Shown: positions 26,681-36,152 of the stretch, in pieces
Position numbering within the stretch: the stretch's first letter is position 1
How the letters are laid out: the number at the start of each line of letters is the position of its first letter
Source: Duganella qianjiadongensis
GTDB lineage: Bacteria > Pseudomonadota > Gammaproteobacteria > Burkholderiales > Burkholderiaceae_D
Direction: 5' to 3'
DNA: 63,124 nucleotides
Assembly (NCBI RefSeq): GCF_009857915.1
Contig: NZ_WWCM01000023.1
Coordinates: forward strand, 1-63,124
Made by a program: the position numbers and the translations under genes
The notes under the pieces: generated by a model
What the model was told of the DNA's origin: nothing
Database searches by the model: none
What the model saw: only the letters and a program-made list of their open reading frames with translations

Positions 26681-29074
26681 ATGCCGTCCGATATGAGCTC
26701 CCCTACTAATTTATTTGCGACCGTCCCCAAGCGGTCTGCCCGCGCTGCTGCCGCGCCTTTCCTGCCGATGTCCCGCGCCGAGATGGACGCGCTCGGCTGG
26801 GACGAGTGCGACGTCATTCTGGTGACCGGCGACGCCTACATCGACCACCCCAGCTTCGGCATGGCGCTGGTGGGCCGTCTGCTGGAAGCGCAAGGCTACC
26901 GCGTCGGCATCATCAGCCAGCCGGACTGGACTTCTGCCGACGCCTTCCGCGTGCTGGGCAAGCCACGCCTGTACTTCGGCGTTACGGCTGGCAATATGGA
27001 CTCCATGGTCAACCGCTACACGGCCGACCGCAAAATCCGCTCGGACGATGCCTACACGGCCAATGGCGAACCGAATAAACGTCCGGACCGCGCCGTCACG
27101 GCCTATGCCCAGCGGGCGCGCGAAGCCTATCCCGGCATACCCGTAGTGATAGGTTCTATCGAAGCCTCGCTGCGCCGTATCGCCCATTACGACTACTGGT
27201 CGGACAAGGTGCGCCGCTCCGTGCTGGTCGATTCCAAGGCTGACCTGCTGATCTTCGGTAATGCCGAACGGGCGCTGGTGGACCTGACCCACCGCATGGA
27301 TGCCGGCGAAGAAATCAAGACCATCCGCGATCTGCGCGGTACGGCCTTCCTGGTTCCGAGCGGCTGGCTGCCGTCGCCCGAATGGGGCGTGCATAACAGC
27401 ACCCGCGTCGATACGCCGGGCAAGGTCGATGTCCACCCCGATCCGTATCTGATGGTGGCGCCGAATACCGCTTCCTGCGCCAGCAATGGCGGCACCGCAG
27501 CGCCTGCGGCGGCGGGGGAAGCCGCCGCTGCACCTGCTGCACCGGCCGTGCTGGAAAAACCTATCCGCATCATGAGCCGCGCCGAACGGCAGGCCATGGA
27601 GCGCGAAAAGCATCAGCGCACCGTGGTGCGTCTGCCCTCGTTCGAAACGGTGAGCACCGATCCGGTGATGTATGCGCATGCCTCGCGCGTGTTTCACCTC
27701 GAATCGAATCCCGGCAACGCACGTGCACTGGTGCAGGCGCATGGCGAGCGCGATGTGTGGCTGAATCCGCCGCCGCTGCCGCTGCGCATGGATGAAATGG
27801 ATGGCGTGTACGACATGAACTATGCGCGCGCGCCCCATCCGTCCTACGGCAAGGCGCGCATTCCGGCGTGGGAAATGATCCGCTTCTCCGTCAACATCAT
27901 GCGCGGCTGCTTCGGCGGTTGCACCTTCTGCTCGATTACCGAGCACGAAGGCCGCATCATCCAGAGCCGCTCCGAGCCGTCCATCCTGCGCGAGATCGAA
28001 CATATCCGCGACAAGACCAAGGGCTTTACGGGTACGATTTCCGATCTGGGCGGCCCCACGGCGAATATGTACCGGCTGTCCTGCAAGGACCCGGCCATCG
28101 AGCAGACCTGCCGCCGTCTGTCCTGCGTGTTCCCGTCCATCTGCGTCAATCTGGGCACCGACCACAGCAAGCTGATTTCGCTGTACCGCAAGGCGCGCGC
28201 CATTCCGGGCGTGAAGAAGATCCTGATTTCTTCCGGCCTGCGCTACGATCTGGCCGTGCGTTCGCCCGAATACGTGAAAGAGCTGGTGACCCACCACGTG
28301 GGCGGCTTGCTGAAGATCGCGCCCGAGCACACGGAAGAAAACACTCTGAACAAGATGATGAAGCCCGGCATAGGCGCTTACGACGAGTTCAAGGAAATGT
28401 TCGACCGTTTCTCGCTGGAAGCGGGCAAGAAGCAGTACCTGATACCCTACTTTATCGCGGCCCACCCGGGCACCACCGATCTGGACATGCTGAATCTGGC
28501 GCTGTGGCTGAAGAAAAACAACTTCAAGCTCGATCAGGTGCAGACTTTCATGCCCACGCCTATGGCCATGGCCACCACCATGTACCACTCGCGCCGCAAC
28601 CCGCTGCACAAGGTCACGGCTGATTCGGAAGTGGTGGAAACCGCCCGCAGCGGCAAGATACGCCGCACCCACAAGGCTTTCCTGCGTTATCAGGATCCGG
28701 AAAACTGGCCTATCCTGCGCGAAGCGCTGGTGGCCATGGGCCGTGCCGACCTGATCGGCAATGGCGAGCGCCACCTGATTCCCGCCTGGTCGGCTGGCGA
28801 AGGCGCCGGTATGCCGGCTGCAGCCTACGCAGGCAGCGCGCCGGCGAAAGCTAAGGGCGGCGGCGGCCATGCGGCCGCAGCGCCGGCTGGCCGTACGGCG
28901 CGCTCCGGGAAAGCGGGCGTGGCCGCCGCCGCCCAGCCGCAGGTGCGCGGTGCCCGCGCCAACGCGCTGACAGGTTCGCTGACGGCGCGTAAATCGCTGG
29001 AAACCAAGCCGCGCGCATCGATCCTCGACACCATCAAGGTGAAAAAACCGGCCAGTCCCCGCGGCCGCAAATAA
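26681..29074 (+). CDS. YgiQ family radical SAM protein
   Basis: A 797-residue protein. An N-terminal cobalamin-binding-like half (AEMDALGWDECDVILVTGDAYIDHPSFG) precedes the radical SAM core with CFGGCTFC (Cys 410, 414, 417) binding the 4Fe-4S cluster. The C-terminal 120 residues are Ala/Gly/Lys-rich and likely disordered. An Ala-rich insert near residues 265-290 separates the two halves. The reaction catalysed by YgiQ is not known. ATG 26681 is kept; ATG 26693 is also possible, and neither has a clear ribosome site. Confidence 0.92.
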   Translation: MPSDMSSPTNLFATVPKRSARAAAAPFLPMSRAEMDALGWDECDVILVTGDAYIDHPSFGMALVGRLLEAQGYRVGIISQPDWTSADAFRVLGKPRLYFGVTAGNMDSMVNRYTADRKIRSDDAYTANGEPNKRPDRAVTAYAQRAREAYPGIPVVIGSIEASLRRIAHYDYWSDKVRRSVLVDSKADLLIFGNAERALVDLTHRMDAGEEIKTIRDLRGTAFLVPSGWLPSPEWGVHNSTRVDTPGKVDVHPDPYLMVAPNTASCASNGGTAAPAAAGEAAAAPAAPAVLEKPIRIMSRAERQAMEREKHQRTVVRLPSFETVSTDPVMYAHASRVFHLESNPGNARALVQAHGERDVWLNPPPLPLRMDEMDGVYDMNYARAPHPSYGKARIPAWEMIRFSVNIMRGCFGGCTFCSITEHEGRIIQSRSEPSILREIEHIRDKTKGFTGTISDLGGPTANMYRLSCKDPAIEQTCRRLSCVFPSICVNLGTDHSKLISLYRKARAIPGVKKILISSGLRYDLAVRSPEYVKELVTHHVGGLLKIAPEHTEENTLNKMMKPGIGAYDEFKEMFDRFSLEAGKKQYLIPYFIAAHPGTTDLDMLNLALWLKKNNFKLDQVQTFMPTPMAMATTMYHSRRNPLHKVTADSEVVETARSGKIRRTHKAFLRYQDPENWPILREALVAMGRADLIGNGERHLIPAWSAGEGAGMPAAAYAGSAPAKAKGGGGHAAAAPAGRTARSGKAGVAAAAQPQVRGARANALTGSLTARKSLETKPRASILDTIKVKKPASPRGRK

Positions 29075-29153
29075 ATTCTTCATGGATTTATTTTTGCCTC
29101 GGCGGCAAGGTTGATCTTGTATTAAGCCGGTCCTGCCGGGGGCCGGCGTTCTA

Positions 29154-29176
29154 AGGCGCGAGTTAGCGCCTGTTTT
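29154..29176 (+). terminator. Probable terminator after ygiQ-like gene
   Basis: Stem AGGCGC / GCGCCT with loop GAGTTA, followed by GTTTT. Short but well placed. Confidence 0.55.
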
Positions 29177-29287
29177 CCGCCCTGCTCCGGTGATGCCAGC
29201 CCCGGTATTGCCGCTAAACTAGTTCGCAAGCTGGCCACCCATGCGCGTGGCCTCCACTGCATCCCTCCTTCTGCGAACTGGAAGATC

Positions 29288-30700
29288 ATGAAAAAATTCT
29301 GTAATACCTATCTGCTGCTGCCTTTGCTGGGCTTGCTGGCAGCCTGCGGCGGTGGCGGCGGTAGCTCCACCACGGCAGCACCGGCCGTGCTGAAATCGAT
29401 CGCCGTGACGGCGCCAAGCAACACCGTACCAGTCGGCACCACCCTGCAGCTGACCGCTACCGGCACCTATTCCGATAACAGTACCAAGGTGCTGACCACC
29501 GCCACCGGCGTGGTCTGGGCTTTCAAGGGCACGGGCGCCGTCGCCAGCATCTTTTCCAGCGGCAGTGTGACGGGCAAGGCCGTGGGCTCCGATACCTTCA
29601 CGGCCACGCAGGATGGCATTACCGGCAGCATCAACCTGAGCGTGATTGCGCCATGGGCCAATGTGGTGGCGGGCGGTAACCAGACGCTGGCGCGCAAGGC
29701 CGATGGCAGCCTGTATGCATGGGGCTCGAATATCCGCGGCCAGCTGGGCGACAGCACCACCATCGACCGTAATGCGCCGGTGCAGGTCAGCGGCGGCAGC
29801 CTGCTGTGGAAGCAGATTGCCGTGGGCGATCAGTTTGTGGTGGCGCTGCGCAGCGACGGCACCATCTGGTCGTGGGGCTTCAATCAGAACGGCCGTCTGG
29901 GCGATGGCACCACCGTCGACCACGCCATTCCCGCCAAAATCGGCAAGGATACCGACTGGGCCTACGTGGCCGCCGGTAAAGGCCATGCCTTCGCGATCAA
30001 GACCACCGGCGTGATGTATGGCTGGGGCCGCAACTTCAATGGCCAGCTCGGTGATGGGACGACCATCGACCGTCTGGTGCCGACCAAGCTCACTTCGCCC
30101 ACCACGGGCGGCTGGCAATCGGTCAGCGCTGGCGATACCCATACGCTGGCGATCACCAAGGATACGGGCAATCTGTATGGCTGGGGCGGCAATTCCAATG
30201 GCCAGGTGGGCAATGGCGGTCAGGTCGATGTGACGGCGCCAGCCAAGATAGGCTCGTCGACCTGGGCTTCCGTTTCTGCTGGTGCCAGCCATTCGCTGGC
30301 CATCCGGGCCGACGGTTCCATGTATGGCTGGGGCTACAACCTCAATGGCCAGGTGGGCAACAATGGCTCAGCCAGCGTGAATGCTCCCGTGCAGATTTCC
30401 ACCGCCACCAACTGGGCAATGGTGTCGGCCGGTAGTGCACACAGCATGGCGGTGACGCGCGAAGGCCAGCTGTGGGGCTGGGGCAGCAATGCCGAAAGCC
30501 AGCTGGGCAATGGCGGACCGGATATTTCCGCACCGGCCCAGATCGGTACGGCCAGCAACTGGATTTCCGTCACGGCGGGCAATGCCCATACCTTCGGGCT
30601 GCGGTCGGACAATACCCTGTGGGGCTGGGGCCGGAATGTCGAAGGTCAACTTGGTAAAGGTGACAATACGCAAGCACCAGTGCCTGTAAGCATCCCTTAA
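29288..30700 (+). CDS. RCC1-repeat lipoprotein with Ig-like domain
   Basis: A 470-residue lipoprotein. The lipobox LLAAC puts the lipidated Cys near residue 19, followed by a Gly/Ser linker. An Ig-like (Big2-type) domain covers about 35-120 (LKSIAVTAPSNTVPVGTTLQL). The rest is about seven RCC1-type blades of about 50 residues, each with a variant of YGWG.N..GQLG(D/N)G. This predicts a seven-bladed propeller on the cell surface or facing the periplasm. The binding partner is unknown. Own terminator downstream. Confidence 0.9.
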   Translation: MKKFCNTYLLLPLLGLLAACGGGGGSSTTAAPAVLKSIAVTAPSNTVPVGTTLQLTATGTYSDNSTKVLTTATGVVWAFKGTGAVASIFSSGSVTGKAVGSDTFTATQDGITGSINLSVIAPWANVVAGGNQTLARKADGSLYAWGSNIRGQLGDSTTIDRNAPVQVSGGSLLWKQIAVGDQFVVALRSDGTIWSWGFNQNGRLGDGTTVDHAIPAKIGKDTDWAYVAAGKGHAFAIKTTGVMYGWGRNFNGQLGDGTTIDRLVPTKLTSPTTGGWQSVSAGDTHTLAITKDTGNLYGWGGNSNGQVGNGGQVDVTAPAKIGSSTWASVSAGASHSLAIRADGSMYGWGYNLNGQVGNNGSASVNAPVQISTATNWAMVSAGSAHSMAVTREGQLWGWGSNAESQLGNGGPDISAPAQIGTASNWISVTAGNAHTFGLRSDNTLWGWGRNVEGQLGKGDNTQAPVPVSIP

Positions 30701-30724
30701 GCGGCTAATTTAAGCGCTTTTTGC

Positions 30725-30763
30725 ACGGACGGCCAGCGCAAGCTGGGCCGTCCGTTGCTTTTT
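30725..30763 (+). terminator. Terminator of the RCC1 lipoprotein gene
   Basis: Ten-bp perfect stem (ACGGACGGCC with its complement), 11-base loop, T run 30759-30763. Confidence 0.88.
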
Positions 30764-30844
30764 GCAGCTTTGGCTTGCCGAATGGCATTTTGGCCTGCCG
30801 AAACGGCTACAATCAGTGTTCCATTGCTGCCAACAGGATATTCC

Positions 30845-33649
30845 GTGCCTCCAGCTTTACCTGCCTTTTTTGCGCACCTAGCAGCCCGGCTGATGCCGCA
30901 GGGCGTGCTGGCAGTAGCGCTGAGCGTAGGCGGCTTGGCTCCGGCACAGGCGCTGGAGCCGGTGACCTTGCAGCTCAAACATCACCACCAGTTCCAGTTT
31001 GCCGGCTATTACGCGGCGGTGGAGCAGGGCTATTACCGCGAAGCGGGGCTCGATGTGCGCATCCTCGAAGGCACGGACGGCAACGAGCCCGAGCGCAATG
31101 TGGAGTCCGGCAAGGCCCAGTTCGGCACTGGCGCCAGCAGCCTGTTGCTGGCGCGTGCAGCTGGCAAGCCGGTCGTGGTGCTGGGGGTGATCTTCCAGCA
31201 CTCGCCCTATGCGCTGGCCATGCGCCAGACTGCCAGCGAGCCCGATCTGCGCCGCATCATCGGCAAGCGCGCCATGATAGGCACGCTGACGGACGAACTG
31301 GGCAACTCCGACGAACTGCTGGCCTACATGGTGAAAGAGGGCGTGCCGCCCACCAGTTTCCAGCGTGTCGAACATAGTTACAACGTCAATGACCTGATTA
31401 ATGGCAAGGTGGAGGCCATGGCCATCTACACCACCAACGAGCCCGATCTGTTCGACCGCCGTGGCTTCCCTTATGAAATCTACAGCCCCCGTTCGGTGGG
31501 CATCGATTTCTATGGCGACAATCTGTTCACCAGCGAAAAAGAGATCGCCGACCATCCGGCCCGGGTGCGCGCCTTCCGCGAGGCCAGCATGCGCGGCTGG
31601 CAGTGGGCCATGAGCCATCCGGAAGAAACGGTGGAACTGATCCTGCGCTATTACGCGCGCGGCGCCGACCGCCAGCATCTGCTGTACGAAGCGCACCAGA
31701 TGGTGCCGCTGGTGCAGCCTGTGCTGGTGGAAATCGGCTACATGAATCCCGAACGCTGGCGTCATATTGCCGATGTGTACGCAGGTCTGGGCATGATCCC
31801 CAAACAGGTCAGCCTCGACGGTTTTCTGTACAACGTCGATAGCAGTGCCAGCCGGCTGCGCTGGCTGTACCGCGCTCTGGCCGGCGTGGGCGTGCTGCTG
31901 CTGGCGGGGGGCGTGATCCACTACAGCATGCTGACACGCGAACGGCGCCGTACCAACGCGGAAATCCGCGCCGGCGAGCAGCGTTTCCGCACCATGTTCG
32001 AAGCTTCGCCGCTGGGCATAGCGCTGATCGATTCGGTGACCTATGAATACCGCGATATCAATCCCCGCTATCAGGAAATTCTGGGCCGCTCGCAGGACGT
32101 GCTGGGCAATATGCGCTGGCTCGATTCCGGCCATCCGGACGATGTGGCGCAGGTCAAAGCCCAGATGGCCCGCCTGATGGCACGGGAGATCAGCAATTTC
32201 AAGGTGAACAACCGGATGTTCCGCTCCGATGGCGAAATGGTCTGGATTGCCGTCTCGGTCACGGCGATCGAAACGCCGCCGGACAGCCATGCCCTGCATC
32301 TGTGCATGATCGAAGACGTCACCGACAAGAAGCAGACGGAACAGCTAGTCTGGCATCAGGCCAATTTCGATCCGCTTACCCAGCTGCCCAACCGCCGCAT
32401 GTTCCTCGACCGGCTGGCGCTCGATCTGCTCAAGAGCCAGCGCAGCCGCAGCCGCATCGCCATCCTGTTCATCGACCTCGATCACTTCAAGGAAGTCAAC
32501 GATACGCTGGGCCACCATCAGGGCGATGTGCTGCTGATCGATGCCGCACGCCGCATCAGCGACAGCGTGCGCAAGTCCGACACGGTGGCGCGGCTAGGCG
32601 GCGACGAATTCACCGTGATTCTGTCCGAGCTCGACAGCACGGAACGGGTCGAGGCCATCGCCCAGAACATAATCGACCGCATGTGCCAGCCGTTTGCACT
32701 GGGGCAGGAGCAGGCCTTTGTGTCGGCCAGCATCGGCATCACCCTGTATCCTGACGATGCCGATGATATCGATGACCTGCTCAAGCACGCCGATCAGGCC
32801 ATGTACGCGGCCAAAGGGGCGGGACGCAACCGCTACAGCTACTTCACGCCCGCCCTGCAGGTGGAAGCGCTGACCCGCATGCGTCTGACCAATGACCTGC
32901 GCAGCGCCGTCAAGGGCGGCCAGCTGGAGCTGTATTTCCAGCCCATCGTGCACCTGAAGACGGGGCGTATCCACAAGGCCGAGGCGCTGATCCGCTGGCG
33001 CCATCCCACGCGCGGGCTGGTCAGCCCGATGGACTTCATCCCGCTGGCCGAATCGAGCGGGCTGATTTTCGATATCGGCATGTGGGTGTTCAGCGAATCG
33101 GCGCGCTGGGTGCAGCGCTGGCGCAGCGAACACCATCCGGATTTCCAGATCAGCGTCAACCAGTCGCCGCTGGAATTCCAGCGCGATGACGGCAGCTATC
33201 TGGAATGGCAGCGCCAGATGCAGAGCCTGACTTTGTCCGGCCAGGCGCTGGTGGTGGAAATCACCGAAGGCATGCTGCTCGACGCCAATACCACGGTGGC
33301 CAACAAGCTGCTACAGCTGCGCGACGCCGGCATACAGGTGGCGCTGGACGATTTCGGCACCGGCTATTCCTCGCTGTCCTACCTGAAAAAATTCGACATC
33401 GATTATCTCAAGATCGACCGTTCCTTCACCCGTAATCTGGCGCCCGATTCGAGCGATATGGCGCTGTCGGACGCAATCATCGTGATGGCCCACAAGCTGG
33501 GCCTGCGCGTGATCGCGGAAGGGGTGGAAACCGAGCAGCAGCGCGCCCTGCTGGCCGAGGCGGGCTGCGACTATGGCCAGGGCTATCTGTTCTCGCGGCC
33601 TATCCCGGCGCAGGAATTCGATGCCATGTTGCGTAGCCAGCAGTTCTGA
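30845..33649 (+). CDS. NMT1/THI5-like sensor with PAS, GGDEF and EAL domains
   Basis: A 934-residue inner-membrane c-di-GMP enzyme. After a signal-like N-terminus, residues 35-325 form an NMT1/THI5-like periplasmic binding domain (LQLKHHHQFQFAGYYAAVEQGYY). A TM helix follows near 340-360, then PAS (about 378-500), GGDEF (intact GGDEF at 585-589) and EAL (EAL at 713-715, DDFGTGYSSL from 835). Both catalytic signatures look intact, so it could make or break c-di-GMP in response to a pyrimidine- or thiamine-like ligand (inferred). GTG 30845 with AGGA six bases upstream is chosen; the frame extends back into the preceding terminator. Confidence 0.9.
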   Translation: MPPALPAFFAHLAARLMPQGVLAVALSVGGLAPAQALEPVTLQLKHHHQFQFAGYYAAVEQGYYREAGLDVRILEGTDGNEPERNVESGKAQFGTGASSLLLARAAGKPVVVLGVIFQHSPYALAMRQTASEPDLRRIIGKRAMIGTLTDELGNSDELLAYMVKEGVPPTSFQRVEHSYNVNDLINGKVEAMAIYTTNEPDLFDRRGFPYEIYSPRSVGIDFYGDNLFTSEKEIADHPARVRAFREASMRGWQWAMSHPEETVELILRYYARGADRQHLLYEAHQMVPLVQPVLVEIGYMNPERWRHIADVYAGLGMIPKQVSLDGFLYNVDSSASRLRWLYRALAGVGVLLLAGGVIHYSMLTRERRRTNAEIRAGEQRFRTMFEASPLGIALIDSVTYEYRDINPRYQEILGRSQDVLGNMRWLDSGHPDDVAQVKAQMARLMAREISNFKVNNRMFRSDGEMVWIAVSVTAIETPPDSHALHLCMIEDVTDKKQTEQLVWHQANFDPLTQLPNRRMFLDRLALDLLKSQRSRSRIAILFIDLDHFKEVNDTLGHHQGDVLLIDAARRISDSVRKSDTVARLGGDEFTVILSELDSTERVEAIAQNIIDRMCQPFALGQEQAFVSASIGITLYPDDADDIDDLLKHADQAMYAAKGAGRNRYSYFTPALQVEALTRMRLTNDLRSAVKGGQLELYFQPIVHLKTGRIHKAEALIRWRHPTRGLVSPMDFIPLAESSGLIFDIGMWVFSESARWVQRWRSEHHPDFQISVNQSPLEFQRDDGSYLEWQRQMQSLTLSGQALVVEITEGMLLDANTTVANKLLQLRDAGIQVALDDFGTGYSSLSYLKKFDIDYLKIDRSFTRNLAPDSSDMALSDAIIVMAHKLGLRVIAEGVETEQQRALLAEAGCDYGQGYLFSRPIPAQEFDAMLRSQQF

Positions 33650-33708
33650 TCTCCTCCCCCTGCCCGCCATGGGCTGAGGTCATACGCGCGTCGCCTGTAG
33701 CAGCGATA

Positions 33709-33723
33709 ATAGCTATCTGCTAT
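33709..33723 (+). promoter_or_regulatory. OxyR-like half site upstream of ahpC
   Basis: ATAG, seven bases, CTAT matches one half of the OxyR consensus. A further ATAG lies at 33733-33736, two bases out of the expected phase. AhpCF is a classic OxyR target, so the site is plausible but incomplete. Confidence 0.4.
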
Positions 33724-33743
33724 GACGGGTCGATAGCTAAAAC

Positions 33744-33771
33744 AAATTGATTATATTGGAACAATCAATTT
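33744..33771. promoter_or_regulatory. Inverted repeat in the ahpC promoter region
   Basis: AAATTGAT, 12 bases, ATCAATTT: a perfect 8-bp dyad about 65 bp before the ahpC start, in AT-rich DNA. It could be an operator. No T run follows that would make it a terminator. Confidence 0.4.
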
Positions 33772-33835
33772 TCCTAATAGCCGGAAAACCCGTACACTGG
33801 CGTCTCAATGATTCACAACCCAAGAGGAAACCACC

Positions 33836-34399
33836 ATGTCTCTGATTAACACCCAAATCAAACCATTCAAAGCAACCGCCTACGTCAACGGCAAATTCAT
33901 CGACGTTAGCGATGAATCCCTGAAAGGCAAATGGTCGGTTCTGATGTTCTACCCAGCCGACTTCACCTTCGTCTGCCCGACCGAACTGGAAGATCTGGCT
34001 GATCACCAGCCTGAATTCGCCAAGCTGGGCGTGGACGTGTACGGCGTTTCGACCGACACCCACTTCGCTCACAAAGCCTGGCACGACACTTCGGACGCGA
34101 TCAAGAAAGTCAACTACCCGCTGATCGGCGACCCAACCGGCACCCTGTCGCGCAACTTCGAAGTGATGATCGAAGAAGAAGGCCTGGCACTGCGCGGTAC
34201 CTTCGTGATCAATCCGGAAGGCCAGATCAAAGTGATGGAAGTGCACGACAACGGCATCGGCCGCGACGCTTCCGAACTGCTGCGTAAAGTGAAAGCTGCC
34301 CTGTACGTCGCTTCCCACCCAGGCGAAGTTTGCCCAGCTAAATGGACCGAAGGCGCTGCCACGCTGACCCCATCGCTGGACCTGGTCGGCAAGATCTAA
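33836..34399 (+). CDS. ahpC: Alkyl hydroperoxide reductase subunit C (2-Cys peroxiredoxin)
   Basis: A 187-residue peroxiredoxin. Peroxidatic Cys47 is in FTFVCPTE and resolving Cys166 is in GEVCPAKW. It reduces H2O2 and organic peroxides and is recycled by AhpF, encoded next. AGAGGAAACCACC gives a strong ribosome site. Codon use is more optimised than in neighbours, as expected of a highly expressed gene. Confidence 0.98.
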   Translation: MSLINTQIKPFKATAYVNGKFIDVSDESLKGKWSVLMFYPADFTFVCPTELEDLADHQPEFAKLGVDVYGVSTDTHFAHKAWHDTSDAIKKVNYPLIGDPTGTLSRNFEVMIEEEGLALRGTFVINPEGQIKVMEVHDNGIGRDASELLRKVKAALYVASHPGEVCPAKWTEGAATLTPSLDLVGKI

Positions 34400-34436
34400 G
34401 TCTTGAAGACAGCAGCACCATTACAGTAATACCGCG

Positions 34437-34464
34437 ATGCCGGTCCGGGCGTCCGGCCCGGCAT
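34437..34464 (+). promoter_or_regulatory. Hairpin in the ahpC-ahpF gap
   Basis: ATGCCGG-T-CCGG, loop GCGT, CCGG-C-CCGGCAT: a strong 11-bp stem with one mismatch and no T run. It probably stabilises the upstream ahpC message or limits read-through to ahpF. Confidence 0.6.
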
Positions 34465-34493
34465 ACGCCTAAATATTTGTAAGGAAAAGAATC

Positions 34494-36083
34494 ATGTTGG
34501 ATGCATCGCTCAAAACCCAGTTGAAAGCCTACCTCGAAAAAGTCGTGCAACCGATCGAACTGGTTGCAGCGCTCGATAGCAGCGCCAAGGCGCAGGAGAT
34601 GGAAGCACTGTTGCAGGATATCGTGTCCCTGAGCGACAAGATTACGCTGGTCAAGCGTGCCGATCCCGGCGTGCGCCTGCCTTCGTTCAGCATCAACCGT
34701 GCTGGCAGCGATATCGGCGTACGGTTTGCCGGCGTGCCCATGGGCCATGAATTCACCTCGCTGGTACTGGCCCTGCTGCAGGTAGGCGGCCATACCATCA
34801 AATTTGACGACGCCGTGATCGAGCAGATCCGCAACCTCGACGGCGATTACGCATTCGAGACCTTCATCTCGCTGAGCTGCCATAATTGCCCGGAAGTGGT
34901 GCAGGCGCTCAATGCGATGGCGGTGATTAACCCACGCATCAAAGTCACCACCATCGACGGCGGCGTGTTCCCGCAGGAAGTGGAAGCCCGCCAGATCATG
35001 GCCGTGCCCATGATGTTCCTGAACGGCGAGCACTTCGGTCAGGGCCGCAGCAGCGTGGAAGAGATACTGGCCAAGCTGGACACCAATGCCGGTGCCCGTC
35101 AGGCCGCAGAAATGAACAAGAAAGAGGTGTTCGATGTGCTGATCGTCGGCGGTGGTCCTGCCGGTGCCGCTGCCGCCATCTACGCCGCCCGCAAAGGCAT
35201 ACGCACCGGTGTGGTGGCGGAGCGCTTTGGCGGCCAGGTGCTCGATACGCTGGCCATCGAAAACTTCATTTCCGTGAAAGAGACGGAAGGTCCGAAGTTT
35301 GCCGTGGCGCTGGAGCAGCACGTCAAGGAATATGCGGTCGACATCATGAACACCCAGCGCGCTGCCAGACTGCTGCCCGGTAAAGTGATCGAAGTGCAGA
35401 CCGCCAGCGGCGCCACGCTGAAAGCCAAGTCGGTGATCCTGGCGACCGGTGCGCGCTGGCGCGAAATCAATGTGCCGGGCGAGAAGGAATACCGTAACCA
35501 CGGTGTGGCCTACTGCCCGCACTGCGATGGTCCGCTGTTCAAGGGCAAGCGCGTGGCCGTGATCGGCGGCGGTAACTCGGGCGTGGAAGCGGCCATCGAT
35601 CTGGCCGGTCTGGTCCAGCACGTGACGCTGATCGAGTTCGGCGCCGAACTGCGCGCTGACGCTGTGCTGCAGCGCAAGCTGCGCAGCCTGCCCAACGTGA
35701 CGGTGATCGTTTCGGCGCAGACCACGGAAATCCATGGCGACGGCAAGATCGTCAACGGCCTCAGCTACACCGACCGTGTCTCGGGTGAGGCCAAGCGTAT
35801 CGATCTGGAAGGCGTGTTCGTGCAGATCGGTCTGGTACCGAATACGGAATGGCTGAAAGGCACGGTAGCCCTGTCGCGTCACGGCGAAATCGAAATCGAC
35901 AGCCGTGGCCAGACTTCGGTACCGGGCGTGTTTGCCGCCGGCGATGTGACCACCGTGCCGTACAAGCAGATCATCATCGCCACCGGCGAAGGTGCCAAAG
36001 CTGCCCTGTCGGCCTTCGATCACCTGATCCGCGCCGATGACGACAGCGCCGCGGCACCGGCAGCACAGGCGGTTGCCGCCTAA
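34494..36083 (+). CDS. ahpF: Alkyl hydroperoxide reductase subunit F
   Basis: A 529-residue flavoprotein. The N-terminal tandem thioredoxin-like domain carries CHNC (Cys129, Cys132). The thioredoxin-reductase-like part has an FAD site (VGGGPAGAAAAIYAARKG), CPHC (Cys341, Cys344) and an NAD(P)H site (VIGGGNSGVEAA). It passes electrons from NADH to AhpC. It lies 94 bp after ahpC in the same operon and is followed by a terminator. Confidence 0.98.
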   Translation: MLDASLKTQLKAYLEKVVQPIELVAALDSSAKAQEMEALLQDIVSLSDKITLVKRADPGVRLPSFSINRAGSDIGVRFAGVPMGHEFTSLVLALLQVGGHTIKFDDAVIEQIRNLDGDYAFETFISLSCHNCPEVVQALNAMAVINPRIKVTTIDGGVFPQEVEARQIMAVPMMFLNGEHFGQGRSSVEEILAKLDTNAGARQAAEMNKKEVFDVLIVGGGPAGAAAAIYAARKGIRTGVVAERFGGQVLDTLAIENFISVKETEGPKFAVALEQHVKEYAVDIMNTQRAARLLPGKVIEVQTASGATLKAKSVILATGARWREINVPGEKEYRNHGVAYCPHCDGPLFKGKRVAVIGGGNSGVEAAIDLAGLVQHVTLIEFGAELRADAVLQRKLRSLPNVTVIVSAQTTEIHGDGKIVNGLSYTDRVSGEAKRIDLEGVFVQIGLVPNTEWLKGTVALSRHGEIEIDSRGQTSVPGVFAAGDVTTVPYKQIIIATGEGAKAALSAFDHLIRADDDSAAAPAAQAVAA

Positions 36084-36116
36084 GCTGCTCCCTCAGCCGG
36101 CACGTCGAGCCTGCGC

Positions 36117-36152
36117 AGCCCGGTCGCAACTTGCGATCGGGCTGATTTTATT
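36117..36152 (+). terminator. Terminator of ahpCF
   Basis: Stem AGCCCG-G-TCGC with GCGA-T-CGGGCT, loop AACTT, followed by GATTTTATTT. Confidence 0.8.

Noticed and set aside
29069..29093. AAATAAAT/ATTTATTT hairpin at the end of the ygiQ-like gene
   Set aside because: An all-A/T stem is too weak to be a terminator; the stronger stem at 29154 is preferred.
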